Below, piece by piece: positions 54,373 through 64,000 of a stretch of 64,000 nucleotides of DNA. This DNA comes from Astropecten irregularis (taxonomy: Eukaryota > Echinodermata > Asteroidea > Paxillosida > Astropectinidae): assembly GCA_963971285.1 (NCBI GenBank), contig OZ020259.1, forward strand, positions 1,240,001 to 1,304,000, written 5' to 3'. A program made the position numbers and the translations under genes. Positions within the stretch are counted from its first letter, which is position 1; each line of letters starts with the position of its first letter. The notes beneath the pieces were generated by a model. That model had not been told where the DNA came from and did not search any database. It saw nothing but the letters and a program-made list of their open reading frames with translations.

Positions 54373-54531
54373 CATGTGGTCGATTTCACCAAACTCATCC
54401 TAACTTACTATCAATCGTGACCTATGATGCATTGAAGCCCTACGTAGGACAGGCAACCTACAGTATGATGGGTTATCCCTCGTAACTCTAGTTATGAGCG
54501 ATCATAGGGCTTCATGAAATCGACCCCTACA
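54373..54531. mobile_element. Foldback element (family D)
   Basis: Ends ggtcgatttcaccaaactc and cttcatgaaatcgacccc. Confidence 0.75.
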
Positions 54532-54616
54532 AACAATCCCTGATGATGTGCTACTACCTCCACCATGAATAGCCTAAATCATAACTCTCATTTCTATGTC
54601 TTTCTCTTCATCGCAG

Positions 54617-54806
54617 TAAAATACTGAGGAAACCGTGGTACATATCCTCTTGGCTAGAAATCTTTGCATGACTTGGAATTGCAGGCCCGAAACAAGACTC
54701 TGCATTGGATGCACTCAGGATCCTACTGTAAATAATTGTTACATTCCTTGACGTGTCGTGCACCAGACTACGTACAGCGAGCACGGACTGAACTTTAAAA
54801 CAGCAG
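54617..54806 (+). other. Candidate untranslated exon
   Basis: Preceded by ctttctcttcatcgcag and followed by gtaagttc, both strong splice matches, 190 nt. All three plus-strand frames contain early stops, so it would be an untranslated exon (5' UTR or long noncoding RNA). Confidence 0.35.
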
Positions 54807-55124
54807 GTAAGTTCTTTGAGTCCATTATAGGCCTTTTGTTATTAAAGGATACATTACTTAGAAGGTTTTGGCTTTATTTATGAATGTATAAGTTTACTAA
54901 ATGTTTACTAAAAGATTTTAAAAGAAGGTAGGTTTGCGGTGACACCATGAAATCTCTTCTGTGAGAGTGTGTGTGTGGTTCTGATAAGAACTGGTGGTAT
55001 TGTCTCTAAAGATTTTAAGTTGAATGTCCAGAATGCTTATGTAATGTGTCGTTGTAGCCATTCTATAGCAAGATGAGCAGAGAATTCATGAATGATTTAA
55101 GTTGATGGGCAAGCAGAACCATGC

Positions 55125-55275
55125 GGAGAACCTCGGCTCATTTCAGGCTCCGGCTCCGGCTCCGGCTATGTCATTCATATGCTAAAAATATAGGTTGTGG
55201 ATTTTCATTGAAGCTCAATCTCTGTTTTCTTGTTCAAAATAGAGTATCTACTTCCAAACCGCAGTGGTGATTACG
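55125..55275. mobile_element. Foldback MITE (family A), partial, inverse orientation
   Basis: Has ggctccggctccggcta, the tataggttgtggattttcat middle and gtatctacttccaaaccgc; one end is missing. Confidence 0.6.
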
Positions 55276-55736
55276 GCCACGGACGCCCATGCCAACTCTT
55301 TCAAATTTTATCACAGAATCAGATCATGCGCTGCTTTCACACTGCTCACCGCGAACTGCTCCCATTCATTCTGTTGAACATTCCCAAATAGGGATGCGGC
55401 AGCGTTGACAGGATACCAGGACAGTTATCTGTCCGTTCAGATAACAAATTCAATGTCGTAAAAATGATGAAGGAGTTATAGCTGTTGTAATTACTCCTTT
55501 GAGGTTTAGGGTCGTACCTTTAAATAGAAACCTTTCAATCTTCCTAAATGTGTTTCAATTTATCCTGCCTTTCACATAACTGAAGTGCTTTTTATGATAT
55601 ACCGTTTTGCATAATTATGAATAATTATGCAAATCACCCATTTTTTTCCTTTATTTTTTTTTCTCTTTTGTTCCCCCTGTCTTTTTATTGAAATTCGTTA
55701 TTCAGGGAGTATTATTCCTCCGTATCAGCTTCTTAA

Positions 55737-56106
55737 ATGTACAGTACAGGATTGGTGACATACCGAAACACAAATGTTCTCAAATTTTACATACGTGTAA
55801 CTTTCAGGGTATGAAGATGGTGCTGCTAGAAACATATAGTTAAAATATTTCCACCTGACATGGTGTATTTATCCTGAAATTTGTCAAACAAAGACCAAAA
55901 AGAGTTTTGATCTCGGGTTAAGATCAAAACTGTTTTTTATGTTTTATGAGAAATATTGAGTCGGATTTTTGCTATTTTCTCGTGACTCAGATGTCCTTTT
56001 AAACTCAAATAATGACAGGTTTATCATTTCATGTACATGTTGGAATCAGACAAAGTGTGAGTGCTGCACTCTAGGACCTTTACCAATCATGTATTATACC
56101 TTTAAA
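55737..56106. mobile_element. Family C MITE
   Basis: Ends atgtacagtacaggattgg and caatcatgtattatacctt; ttaaa at both borders. Confidence 0.7.
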
Positions 56107-57370
56107 TTGATATTCATGCTTTGGCAACCATCCTATCCATTCCAGTGAAAACATGCTTTATTATTTCACCAAGTACAATCCCGCGGAAGGAGAGCGCTCG
56201 TGGTTTTTTGTAGTCGTTTTCTTTATCACAACGTCCAATGATAACAGTCCCTGTGACATAGTACCTAGACGACCCTGCAGGGGGTCTGTTTCCATGCTCC
56301 AGATACATGTATGCATGAGTTTGTTTTTTTCGGGGGGAGGTGTGTGGCTCTTCGACGTTTCGTCAGGGCAACACGGCAGCGTAGGTTACATGAGAACCTC
56401 TCCCATCCAATACATAGCCTAATAAAAACAACAAACACTGTCCCAATAACATCAGAGCCTGTCAAATAAGACGCCTCGGATCGACTGCTGCCTGCCAGGG
56501 CACGAGGCGCTAACATTGCAGAAGCCTCTCAGCTGTTTAAAGCGGGATGTTTTCACTAGCTGTCCGCTTTTTCTCCAAAAAATGTTCTCTTGAATTACAT
56601 CCATAAAAAAATTGATGTATTGACGTGAAGTTTGTCCCGGTAGTTTCCGTCAGGGTTTGTTTATTTGAAAAGCAGCTTTGTCTCCGTCGATCGTTAAGCT
56701 TTGAGAAAGAGGAATAATAATGTCGGTCAAATGTTTGTGTGACTTTTCAGGATACATGTCTTTCTAGAAATTATTCCATGGTCGAGTTTAATTTGGCATA
56801 AATTTTGTGCAAGAGCTTGACAGATTGGCCATTTACAGGCCTTGAATTTGGTTTTGAAAAGGACAAGGCCACTTTTCCATTGCAAGGGGGGCACTTCCAT
56901 TGGAAAATCATAATGTCTATGGAAACATTTGAAGGGTCACCAAGGCCAAGAATCAGGGCAATGAAGGCCATGTGGCCTCCGTGGTTTCCGTTTAACTCAA
57001 GATTTGCCTTTAACAAAAGTTGCTGGAACTTTTTTTCCATGTTGATTTTGATAAAAGCTAGATAAAAGGAACAAACGAAACAGCTGATGAATTTTAGTCC
57101 TGTCTTTGCACTGTATTGTCTGAGATTTATAATGTTCATGAGAATTTAAAGGACTGTCTTAATATCCTGGGCAAAAAACAAGGGTATCTATTAATTCCGC
57201 AGCTTCCAAATGGAATAGGATGAACCATATACTGTGGATTTATATGGATAATGTTGTAATATTTATGCAGATTTATTCATTTTTGATATGCAAATTAGAG
57301 GAAACTAATTCATATAATTATGTGAAAACAAATGTTTGTAATTATAGTCTTAGAAACCATACTCAAAATA

Positions 57371-57489
57371 ATGGGGCCGATTTTTAAAGCTTTGCGATCA
57401 TCGCTAAAGCCCAAATCCATCGCTAAATGGAAAATCAATCGCGATGGATTTGGGCTTTGATGATCGCAAAGCGTTTAAATCGGCCCCTG
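57371..57489. mobile_element. Foldback element
   Basis: Ends ggggccgatttttaaagc and gtttaaatcggcccc; the inner arms gcgatcatcgctaaagccca / gggctttgatgatcgc are inverted. A related decayed copy lies near 23,370-23,470. Confidence 0.8.
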
Positions 57490-57659
57490 ATCAGAGTTAC
57501 AAACCAATTTATCTTAGCCAACGTTTTGAAACACATGTTGTTTATTTGTTCTTTACACAGATGAAACAATCCGACTTAAAAATCAATTAAAGGAATTAGG
57601 CTGGAAAATTAATTTTTTTTTTTTTTCAAGCGAACAGCTTTCTTAACAATTAAATATTT

Positions 57660-57960
57660 TCGTCGGGAGATAGAATTATGCAAATTAGGCTTGCCCTTCT
57701 CCGACATAGATATTTTTATATAGTTGCTAGAAAAATGGCTATCACTACAAGGATGAAGATGAAAATCAATTAAGGGAATTAGAATGGAAAATTAATTATT
57801 TTTTCTTTTCATGCAAACAGCTTTCTAAACAATTAATATTAACGGTTTTTCATCGGGGGATAGATTTATGCAAATTAGGCTTGCCCTTCACGGACATTGA
57901 CGAGCATGACTACATACTCAGTGCTTGTTGAGTGCACATGAACAAATCAAACGTTCTAAA
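57660..57960 (-). repeat. Two S1 SINE tails, tandem
   Basis: atgcaaattaggcttgccct occurs at 57,679 and 57,869, each preceded by a similar aattagg(c/a)tggaaaattaatt stretch. The second continues into gagtgcacatgaacaaatc. This looks like a local duplication of about 190 bp. Confidence 0.65.
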
Positions 57961-58124
57961 CATTGATTACTGTAGCGTGCTTTTGCATCAGTGAGTATAC
58001 GGCCCTTTCATTGTCACATGTGTGAACGTAAACTGAAGTTATCATTATAACTTTGTTATCATTAAAATAATCAAATAACCACAAGAGAAACTGATTTGAA
58101 TAAAGTATTTGGATTAGGTGAACA

Positions 58125-58375
58125 AGGAAATATTGACTTGAGCGGGATTCGAACCAGCAACCCCCAGAATGCCGTACCGATGCTCTAGTACTGAGCTATA
58201 TCCAGCTATATTTGTCAGTGTCCCAAATTGTCTTTGTTCGTTTGGCAGTCAGAGGCCATGGGGATGGATATTTAAACTCAGTTGGTAGAGCACCGGTACA
58301 GTATTCTTGGGGTTACTGGTTCGAATCCCTCTCCAGTCAATTTTGCTTTGCTTACCTTTCAACGACTTTAAATTG
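58125..58375. repeat. Head-to-head pair of S2 SINEs
   Basis: Minus copy: gagcgggattcgaaccagca ... gagctatatccagc. Plus copy: actcagttggtagagcaccg ... ctggttcgaatccctctcca. The pair could fold on itself in a transcript. Confidence 0.75.
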
Positions 58376-59156
58376 ATCCAGTTAGTGGTTATTCGATGAA
58401 AATTAACCTCCAATTGAATTTGTGGATTGCTTCCTCTGACTAGTACTCAAAGATGGTGTCCATTATAGCGCCCTCTCTTGACCAAAAATAAAAGTCCCTA
58501 GAGTGTTGATTTGACGTCAAATCCAAGATAAAAATCAGTCTGCAGCAGCTTTGCAAGATTTGATTAGATCATTCCTGCAAGCAGACACGAAAAAAAAAAA
58601 AAAAAACCCCGGAATGCATGCATCCCCAATTTTTTATTGATGGCCAGCAGAATGAATGACAAAAGATGTAACGACGTGAAGAGATTGCCATTAATCTTTG
58701 TCACCTGTGTGCCACGCCGGGGATGAAGAGCTGAGACGGATCGCTGTCAGCATGAGATTCCGTGCTGTTCCCATCTTTGCTTGTAAAGGGAGAAGGTTAA
58801 TAGGATGTAATGAAAAGGACTTATCCATGCAGATGGAGAAAGGGCAGAGGGTTTGGGATGTGGGGGTCGTGGGAGATATATATGGAGCTACTAGGAAGAA
58901 TAAGGTTAATGCGACGCACTTTTGTGGAGGACATCTTTAAAACGGATCTTGTTGATTGATTCGGCCTTTTTTCTCGTCTTGAGTGTTTTTACTTAGGTAT
59001 TGCTGGAACGAGGCAATGTTAGATAGCCTGCATGATGTGCTTTTAATAATCCAACTTTCTCTGTCTCATATCATGTGCATTGTACATGTTCGCCAACCTA
59101 CACGTACTTGTACACGTATCCACCGTATTTACTACGTAGGCTTCTTAGCATAAGGA

Positions 59157-59256
59157 CTTGTCCGAATTTAACTGGCCTACGGCTTGAAATTACACACGAC
59201 CGGATGTCCATAGAGACGTGTGTTATTTCAAGCCGTTGCCAAGTAATTCGGACGGC
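59157..59256. mobile_element. Foldback element
   Basis: tccgaatttaactggc and cggcttgaaattacacacg are inverted to cgtgtgttatttcaagccg and aagtaattcgga. Confidence 0.75.
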
Positions 59257-59259
59257 TCC

Positions 59260-62126
59260 ATGTAAAATACCTGGTACATGTATATTCACATAATACACCA
59301 TCCGGACATGCCGTGTGTGACACACAATTAATCTTGGCCAACCTGAATATACGGTTTTAGGGGAAAGATTTAGGAAAGAAAGAAATAATGCTACTAATTT
59401 TAATGATAACCGAGGATGGGTACTTAGAGAGCCTTTCCCATAGGGTCGTGCACAAACTTTACTTACCTATTTCTAAACATCCTCCAAACCAATGAACTTG
59501 AAATTGACACATGTTCATATTGAGAGCATTCTCTGTCTTCTATTAAAATATGTCTTTAAAATGTAGCTGGTACCTTAGGGAGACATTGAAATGTCTCCCT
59601 AATTCCAGATGTCTGCCAAATGTTTACTTTCAGATGCTAACGTGTCTCCCTAATACCCTATTTGTAATTATACACATGTACTTCATGTTCACTTGTTTAG
59701 AAAACGTAGAAGTATTGGACTATACATGTATGAATGCTGTTTCGGTTTTATCAATTTGTTTTTTTTTCTTCATGCCTGCATATGTTTGTGCTCATTATTC
59801 ATTTTTGCGGCTCATTTTCACGCCAGTTCTTCGTCATGTGTATCTATAATAAACTCTGTTACATTTGTACTTTGAAATTCATTGATTATTTATCTGAGTC
59901 GCAGAAAAACAGGTGGATTGAAAAAAACATTATGGACACATGTTGGATACTTATCATAATATCGACAGGGCTGCCACATCTCGGGCTCTGTGCACACATC
60001 ACAGTGTAAGAGTAGACCTGCTTTGATATTCCTGTGTCAGTTTCCGTGCAGTTGTATTTTTGATGAGGCTGTGTCAGCGTGGCGCGGTGTAAGCCACCTG
60101 TGGCTTTTTACAGCTTGTATATTTCCATCGGAGAGAAAATTTAAATGGAAATTGCAGCTCAATCAATCATCTGCATACATGTCCACTGTACGTGAATGTA
60201 GTAGGCCTTCGTGTGAAGGTTAGATGTGCTCTTGAATTTAGCATAATGCTAAGTTCACAATCAGCTCTGAATTTTGTTCTCGTGATGCATAGGTTCGCTG
60301 CTCATTGTTTTTGAAATGTTATGATGTGTATTTTTTTGGCATCACTTGTTTCCTAGTGGCATTGTTTTTTTTTCTTTGTGTCATTGCCCTGGTGCCTCTT
60401 GTCAATGATTATCCATAGAACCTCTTTGGCCAATTTCATAAAACTGTTAAGCACAAAAAGTTGCTTAGCACAAAAATGTCTCGCCCAATAAAACAAACCA
60501 CCATTGAAAATTCCATTTGATATTCATGGTCAGCGAACAACAGCCAAAGAACAATCACATGTAATACACAACACATGGAAATGTGGTTGTTAACCCTGTT
60601 TTTATTAAGACAGAAATGTAATGCTTAGCAAATTTGTGTGCTTAACAGTTTTATGAAATTGGCCCCTGGTCTTTGCCTTGATGTCAGTTAAGTTTCTCTC
60701 CTAACTACCAAGTTAACATTTCATGTGCCTCAGTTGCTAGTAAAGCAGTTATCACTACAAGAATGAAGTTGGAAGCATTTGTGGAAGTATTCCTCGGTTA
60801 TCTAGTGAATTTGTGGAATTCAATTTTTGTCTTGTACTCATCTTTAGTTCGTACATGGCTCTTCCCCGAGACCTTATCTTGGGAATGTTGGGATTGCCGA
60901 ATATTTTTTGTTTTATAAAGTTCATCATGGACATCCAACTCCTCCTCGGCGTTGCCGTCCCTGATCAACGATTCAACATGCTTCTTGTCCTTCTGCGTGT
61001 AAATCAATCATTCCTGAATGAATCCAGAGGTAGTTTAAGATGCAAGGAAGCTCTCGTGTCTTACTGGCACCAGTGCTGGACCCAGATCTATTTTGATTCC
61101 TTTTGTCCGTCATGGTTCTTGCAAAGCAAGTGCATCAGAGACTTGGAGAATGCTCTGACAGGATGTTGAGCATAATTCACAAGTTGGAGTCGGAAACCTG
61201 TCCCATAGAACAAATCCTTCAGTTGTTTCCCATAAGTCCCTTCAGTGGACCGCACGTGCAGCAGCGGCTGACATGCATTATGCCTCTCATCCTGTCCCAA
61301 CGAGCCGACACGCGAGGGAGAAGAAATATGCATATTATTCAAACTCCCTGACCCGTCGTTGGTTAAATTTCATGCTCATTTGACCAAATTGAATGGCGTT
61401 AGTGAGGACTGTCACGATCCATTGCAAAAGAGATTATAAATCTTTGCCAGCCGGTTTGGTGTAAATATCGTTAATGCGCCTTGATGACAGAGATGATGCC
61501 AAGAGTTCCTAGACGAATTTCATCGGGCTGACCTAACTCTTTCCACCGATTCCATTATTTATTCATTTATTCATAATTAATGTTAGCTTCTTGAAGTTTG
61601 GGCAAGAGGGCAACTCCTAGAATGTGTCTTTACTTTTTATAGCCACTTGAGACATCCGAGGACCTTACTTGACTAAATTCCTGGGCTTGGCAACTCACTC
61701 ATGAAATTTCAATTCCGTCTTTCTCAATGATGTCACGCCTCATTGGGTTTGCACAGTAACCACTCCTGATTGTGTTTGGAAGCATTAAAGCATGACGCAT
61801 TATCCAATTAGATGCTTAGATGCTGATCTAATAGTTCTAATGAGATTGGCAGGTGCTGGTATCAAACCATGACCACCTATGGAAGGGGCGACCTCATGAT
61901 GTAAGGACACGCCCTTTGTCTATAACTGTTAATTGTACAAGGGTGTATATACAGGTATTATTGTAAAGAGTTGAAACACTGAACAAGTTGCAGAGTTGAA
62001 TTTTTGAAAGAAAAACTTAGCCAGCTGTCTGGTTTCCTAAGTTGTTGTTACCAAATTTGTGGAGGAAAAAATCGGGACAAAAGGGAAACAAAACAATCAC
62101 GATCTTTATAAGAAGCACCTTCTGTG
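59260..62126. other. No gene recognised
   Basis: Contains a family B element (60428-60666) and a short inverted pair around gggagacattgaaatgtctccc (59,578). The minus-strand ORF at 60,798-61,007 has plausible codon use and follows an AG (tttacacgcag) but has no donor or homology I recognise. Confidence 0.4.
60428..60666. mobile_element. Foldback MITE (family B variant)
   Basis: Ends ggccaatttcataaaactgt and acagttttatgaaattggcc. Confidence 0.75.
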
Positions 62127-62283
62127 ATGGGAGACTTTGGAGAACCGGTTTTCAAGTCAACAGCGCACGCATGCGCACGCACGCGCACGCATGCGCAATA
62201 CAATACGCTCATGCTCACAATTGGGCAAGCATGGTTTGCGCGTGCGCTGTTGACTCAAGACCGACTCTCCAAAAGTCTCCCAT
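62127..62283. mobile_element. Foldback element with alternating purine/pyrimidine core
   Basis: Ends atgggagactttggaga and tctccaaaagtctcccat, with tcaacagcgca / tgcgctgttga inside. The left arm holds gcgcacgcatgcgcacgcac, a Z-DNA-prone run. Confidence 0.85.
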
Positions 62284-63535
62284 TGTAGCGTCTCAATTTC
62301 TATTTCTAGTACATAATTACCGGAAATTTGAGCCACATGCATATCTCTAATGAGGTTTCTAGGTGAAGTCCTTTGTAAACCTTGTATCAGACTGAGAGGA
62401 TCCTGGCTGTAGTTTCTCCTTCGAGAGTGAAGATGAGGAGGTCGGATACATGGGCGGTATGAAACAGATTTGGGACATGTCTTAATGCCGCAGATTCAAA
62501 TAAATGAATGTATGTATCTCGTTTCAGTAGTTTAATACATGTAACATCATCTGCAGGCAGCCTTTTCCTGTTCCCATTTCAACCATCAAGGTAGTCATGA
62601 TGAAGAGACATTCCTAGTCATGATCATCATAAAAAAACAAATATAGGCGTTCTCAAATTCCTATTCCATGCTGTTTTACTTGATGATGCTCGGTCATGGA
62701 TGCTGGCTGGCCATTGGTGACCTTTCATATTCTCCTGGATTCTCCATCAAAATTTTGGAGAAGAGTGTTTGTGGAGGGGAGGAGGGCATCGGAATGACTC
62801 CCCGCGGATAGGATCGTGGGTAGAAGATGGTCAGTCCCCTTGGTCATTAGCAGGTGACCTTCACGGTCTTGCTGTTTGTGTTTGTTTTTGGCCTCCGCAA
62901 ACTCCTCGGTATTCTGCATCAGGGGGAGGGTTGCTCGCTTGTCATCTTGCTCCATCCCAGAGATAAACTGTCTGCGGCAGACGTCTCTGCATGCCGTCTG
63001 ATTGTCAGCTATACATCTTGAAAACATTCACTCGGATAATAAACAACATGTCAGCAGAGGGACTGGTACAAGCCGGCCTGTAAGATAATGCGTTGTCTCG
63101 TACACGGTGACGGACTATGTAAGCAATTTATGGCCCGATAATTCATGTAGCTCTGTACGTAGCTGGTGTATAGGAGGGAAATTGTGATTATATAAAGAGA
63201 TGTCTGAAAAATATTTGCACAACGGGTGTCTTTGCACTGTGTTGCATCTCAAAAGCGGCAAGTCATTGAAATGCAACAGACATGGTTTTTTTTCAATTCA
63301 ATTCAATTGAAAAATTGCTTTTATTAAAAAACATGTCTAGCAGTTGAAAACTGAATTGTACATGTTTACATAATAAGATTAAGATTAAGATAAAACATTT
63401 ACAAAAAATTGACTAAAAAGATAAATATTTCTTTAAAAAAACAATATTAAAAGAAAAGCACTTGACATTAGGCCATATATTTAGACCCTAAATTAATTAG
63501 CATGCGGGTGGCTGTGTTTTTTGTTTTGTTGTTTC

Positions 63536-63662
63536 AAACCAGAGAATCTACTTCTCAACCACAGCCAAAAGCCTCTATTTTGATACCCGTTATTTCATAG
63601 TGGATTCACGAAATGGAGCCGGAGCCTTAGCCTGAGCCTGAGCCTCCGCTTCCTAAACAGCC
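63536..63662. mobile_element. Foldback MITE (family A), partial
   Basis: Has ccacagccaaaagcctctat and gcctgagcctgagcctccg; only one half is present. Confidence 0.6.
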
Positions 63663-63879
63663 ATATGTGTGCTTATTCCGACAGTGTGGATCTAGGGAAC
63701 AAGATATAGCCTAACATGACATACTGGTGAAGGCTGGGCCCAATCTCATTCTGCTTAACGCAGAATATTGCGCTTATAATCCTCATTCTCCGCTTACAGG
63801 GTCAGCTAGCTGAGTAAGTGATAGATTACCCCATAGTTACACTATACGCATTCACACAACTGAAAATTCCTTGCAAACA

Positions 63880-64000
63880 ATTTATTGCCCTTCAACGACG
63901 TAGATAAGCACTTTGCTATATAAGTGCCTTTTGAGTGTTTATGAACAAATCATACGCTGGCTCAGGTGGGATTCGAACCCAAGACCTGCTTACTAGTGCA
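63880..64000 (-). repeat. S1 SINE running off the window end
   Basis: Complement of the S1 head (gctcaggtgggattcgaacc) and body (tgagtgtttatgaacaaatc). Cut by the window border. Confidence 0.7.

Noticed and set aside
60798..61169. 118-residue plus-strand ORF and its 69-residue minus-strand partner
   Set aside because: No domain, no clear donor, and both strands are open; insufficient to call a gene.
62725..63027. 100-residue minus-strand ORF (MFSRCIADNQTACRDVCRRQ...)
   Set aside because: No family recognised, no splice or promoter support, and a second frame is open on the other strand.

Overview
The window is nuclear DNA from an animal. It is AT-rich, has spliced genes with GT-AG introns, and is dense in short foldback transposons, tRNA-derived SINEs and decayed non-LTR retrotransposon pieces. 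The repeat style, together with an expanded tandem set of intronless rhodopsin-class receptors, suggests a marine invertebrate deuterostome, most likely an echinoderm (perhaps a sea star). The organism is an inference.

Left part (about 4.9-25.5 kb). The one certain housekeeping gene is the catalytic subunit of glutamate-cysteine ligase (GCLC), on the minus strand. All 14 coding exons could be assembled with correct splice sites and phases into a complete 642-residue protein. Its fourth intron (11,235-21,538) is about 10.3 kb and holds, on the opposite strand, a tandem array of four intact intronless class A GPCR genes (13,133; 15,556; 17,495; 19,513), one internally deleted GPCR pseudogene (11,962) and one receptor-less scar (about 14.69-15.08 kb). 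Each array unit shares an upstream block with CCAAT and TATA-like elements. Each also carries, downstream of the receptor, a shortened copy of GCLC exon 4 with both splice sites kept. The array therefore seems to have grown by duplicating a segment made of a receptor plus the neighbouring host exon. The remaining GCLC introns hold minisatellites, SINEs and two retrotransposon fragments.

Middle part (about 25.5-38 kb). A 104-bp tandem repeat and nested foldback elements precede a TATA-containing start region near 28.2 kb. A large compound satellite follows: a 68/69-bp minisatellite, then a spacer with a structured hairpin, then an array of about 85-bp modules that each combine AATAAA, a GU-rich stretch and a pyrimidine tract ending in CAG. 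The whole compound occurs twice (29.3-31.3 and 31.3-34.3 kb). Next come about 150-bp AT-rich repeats and a duplicated exon-like module near 36.1-36.5 kb. I read this as a possible transcription unit of unknown function on the plus strand.

Right part (about 38-64 kb). No complete gene was found. There are many foldback elements (including an unusual CACGTACGTACGTG hairpin array at 40.7-41.0 kb), SINEs, a 13-26 bp minisatellite at 50.2 kb, and a few isolated exon-like segments (46.2 kb minus, 48.5 kb plus, 54.6 kb plus) whose parent genes lie elsewhere or do not exist.
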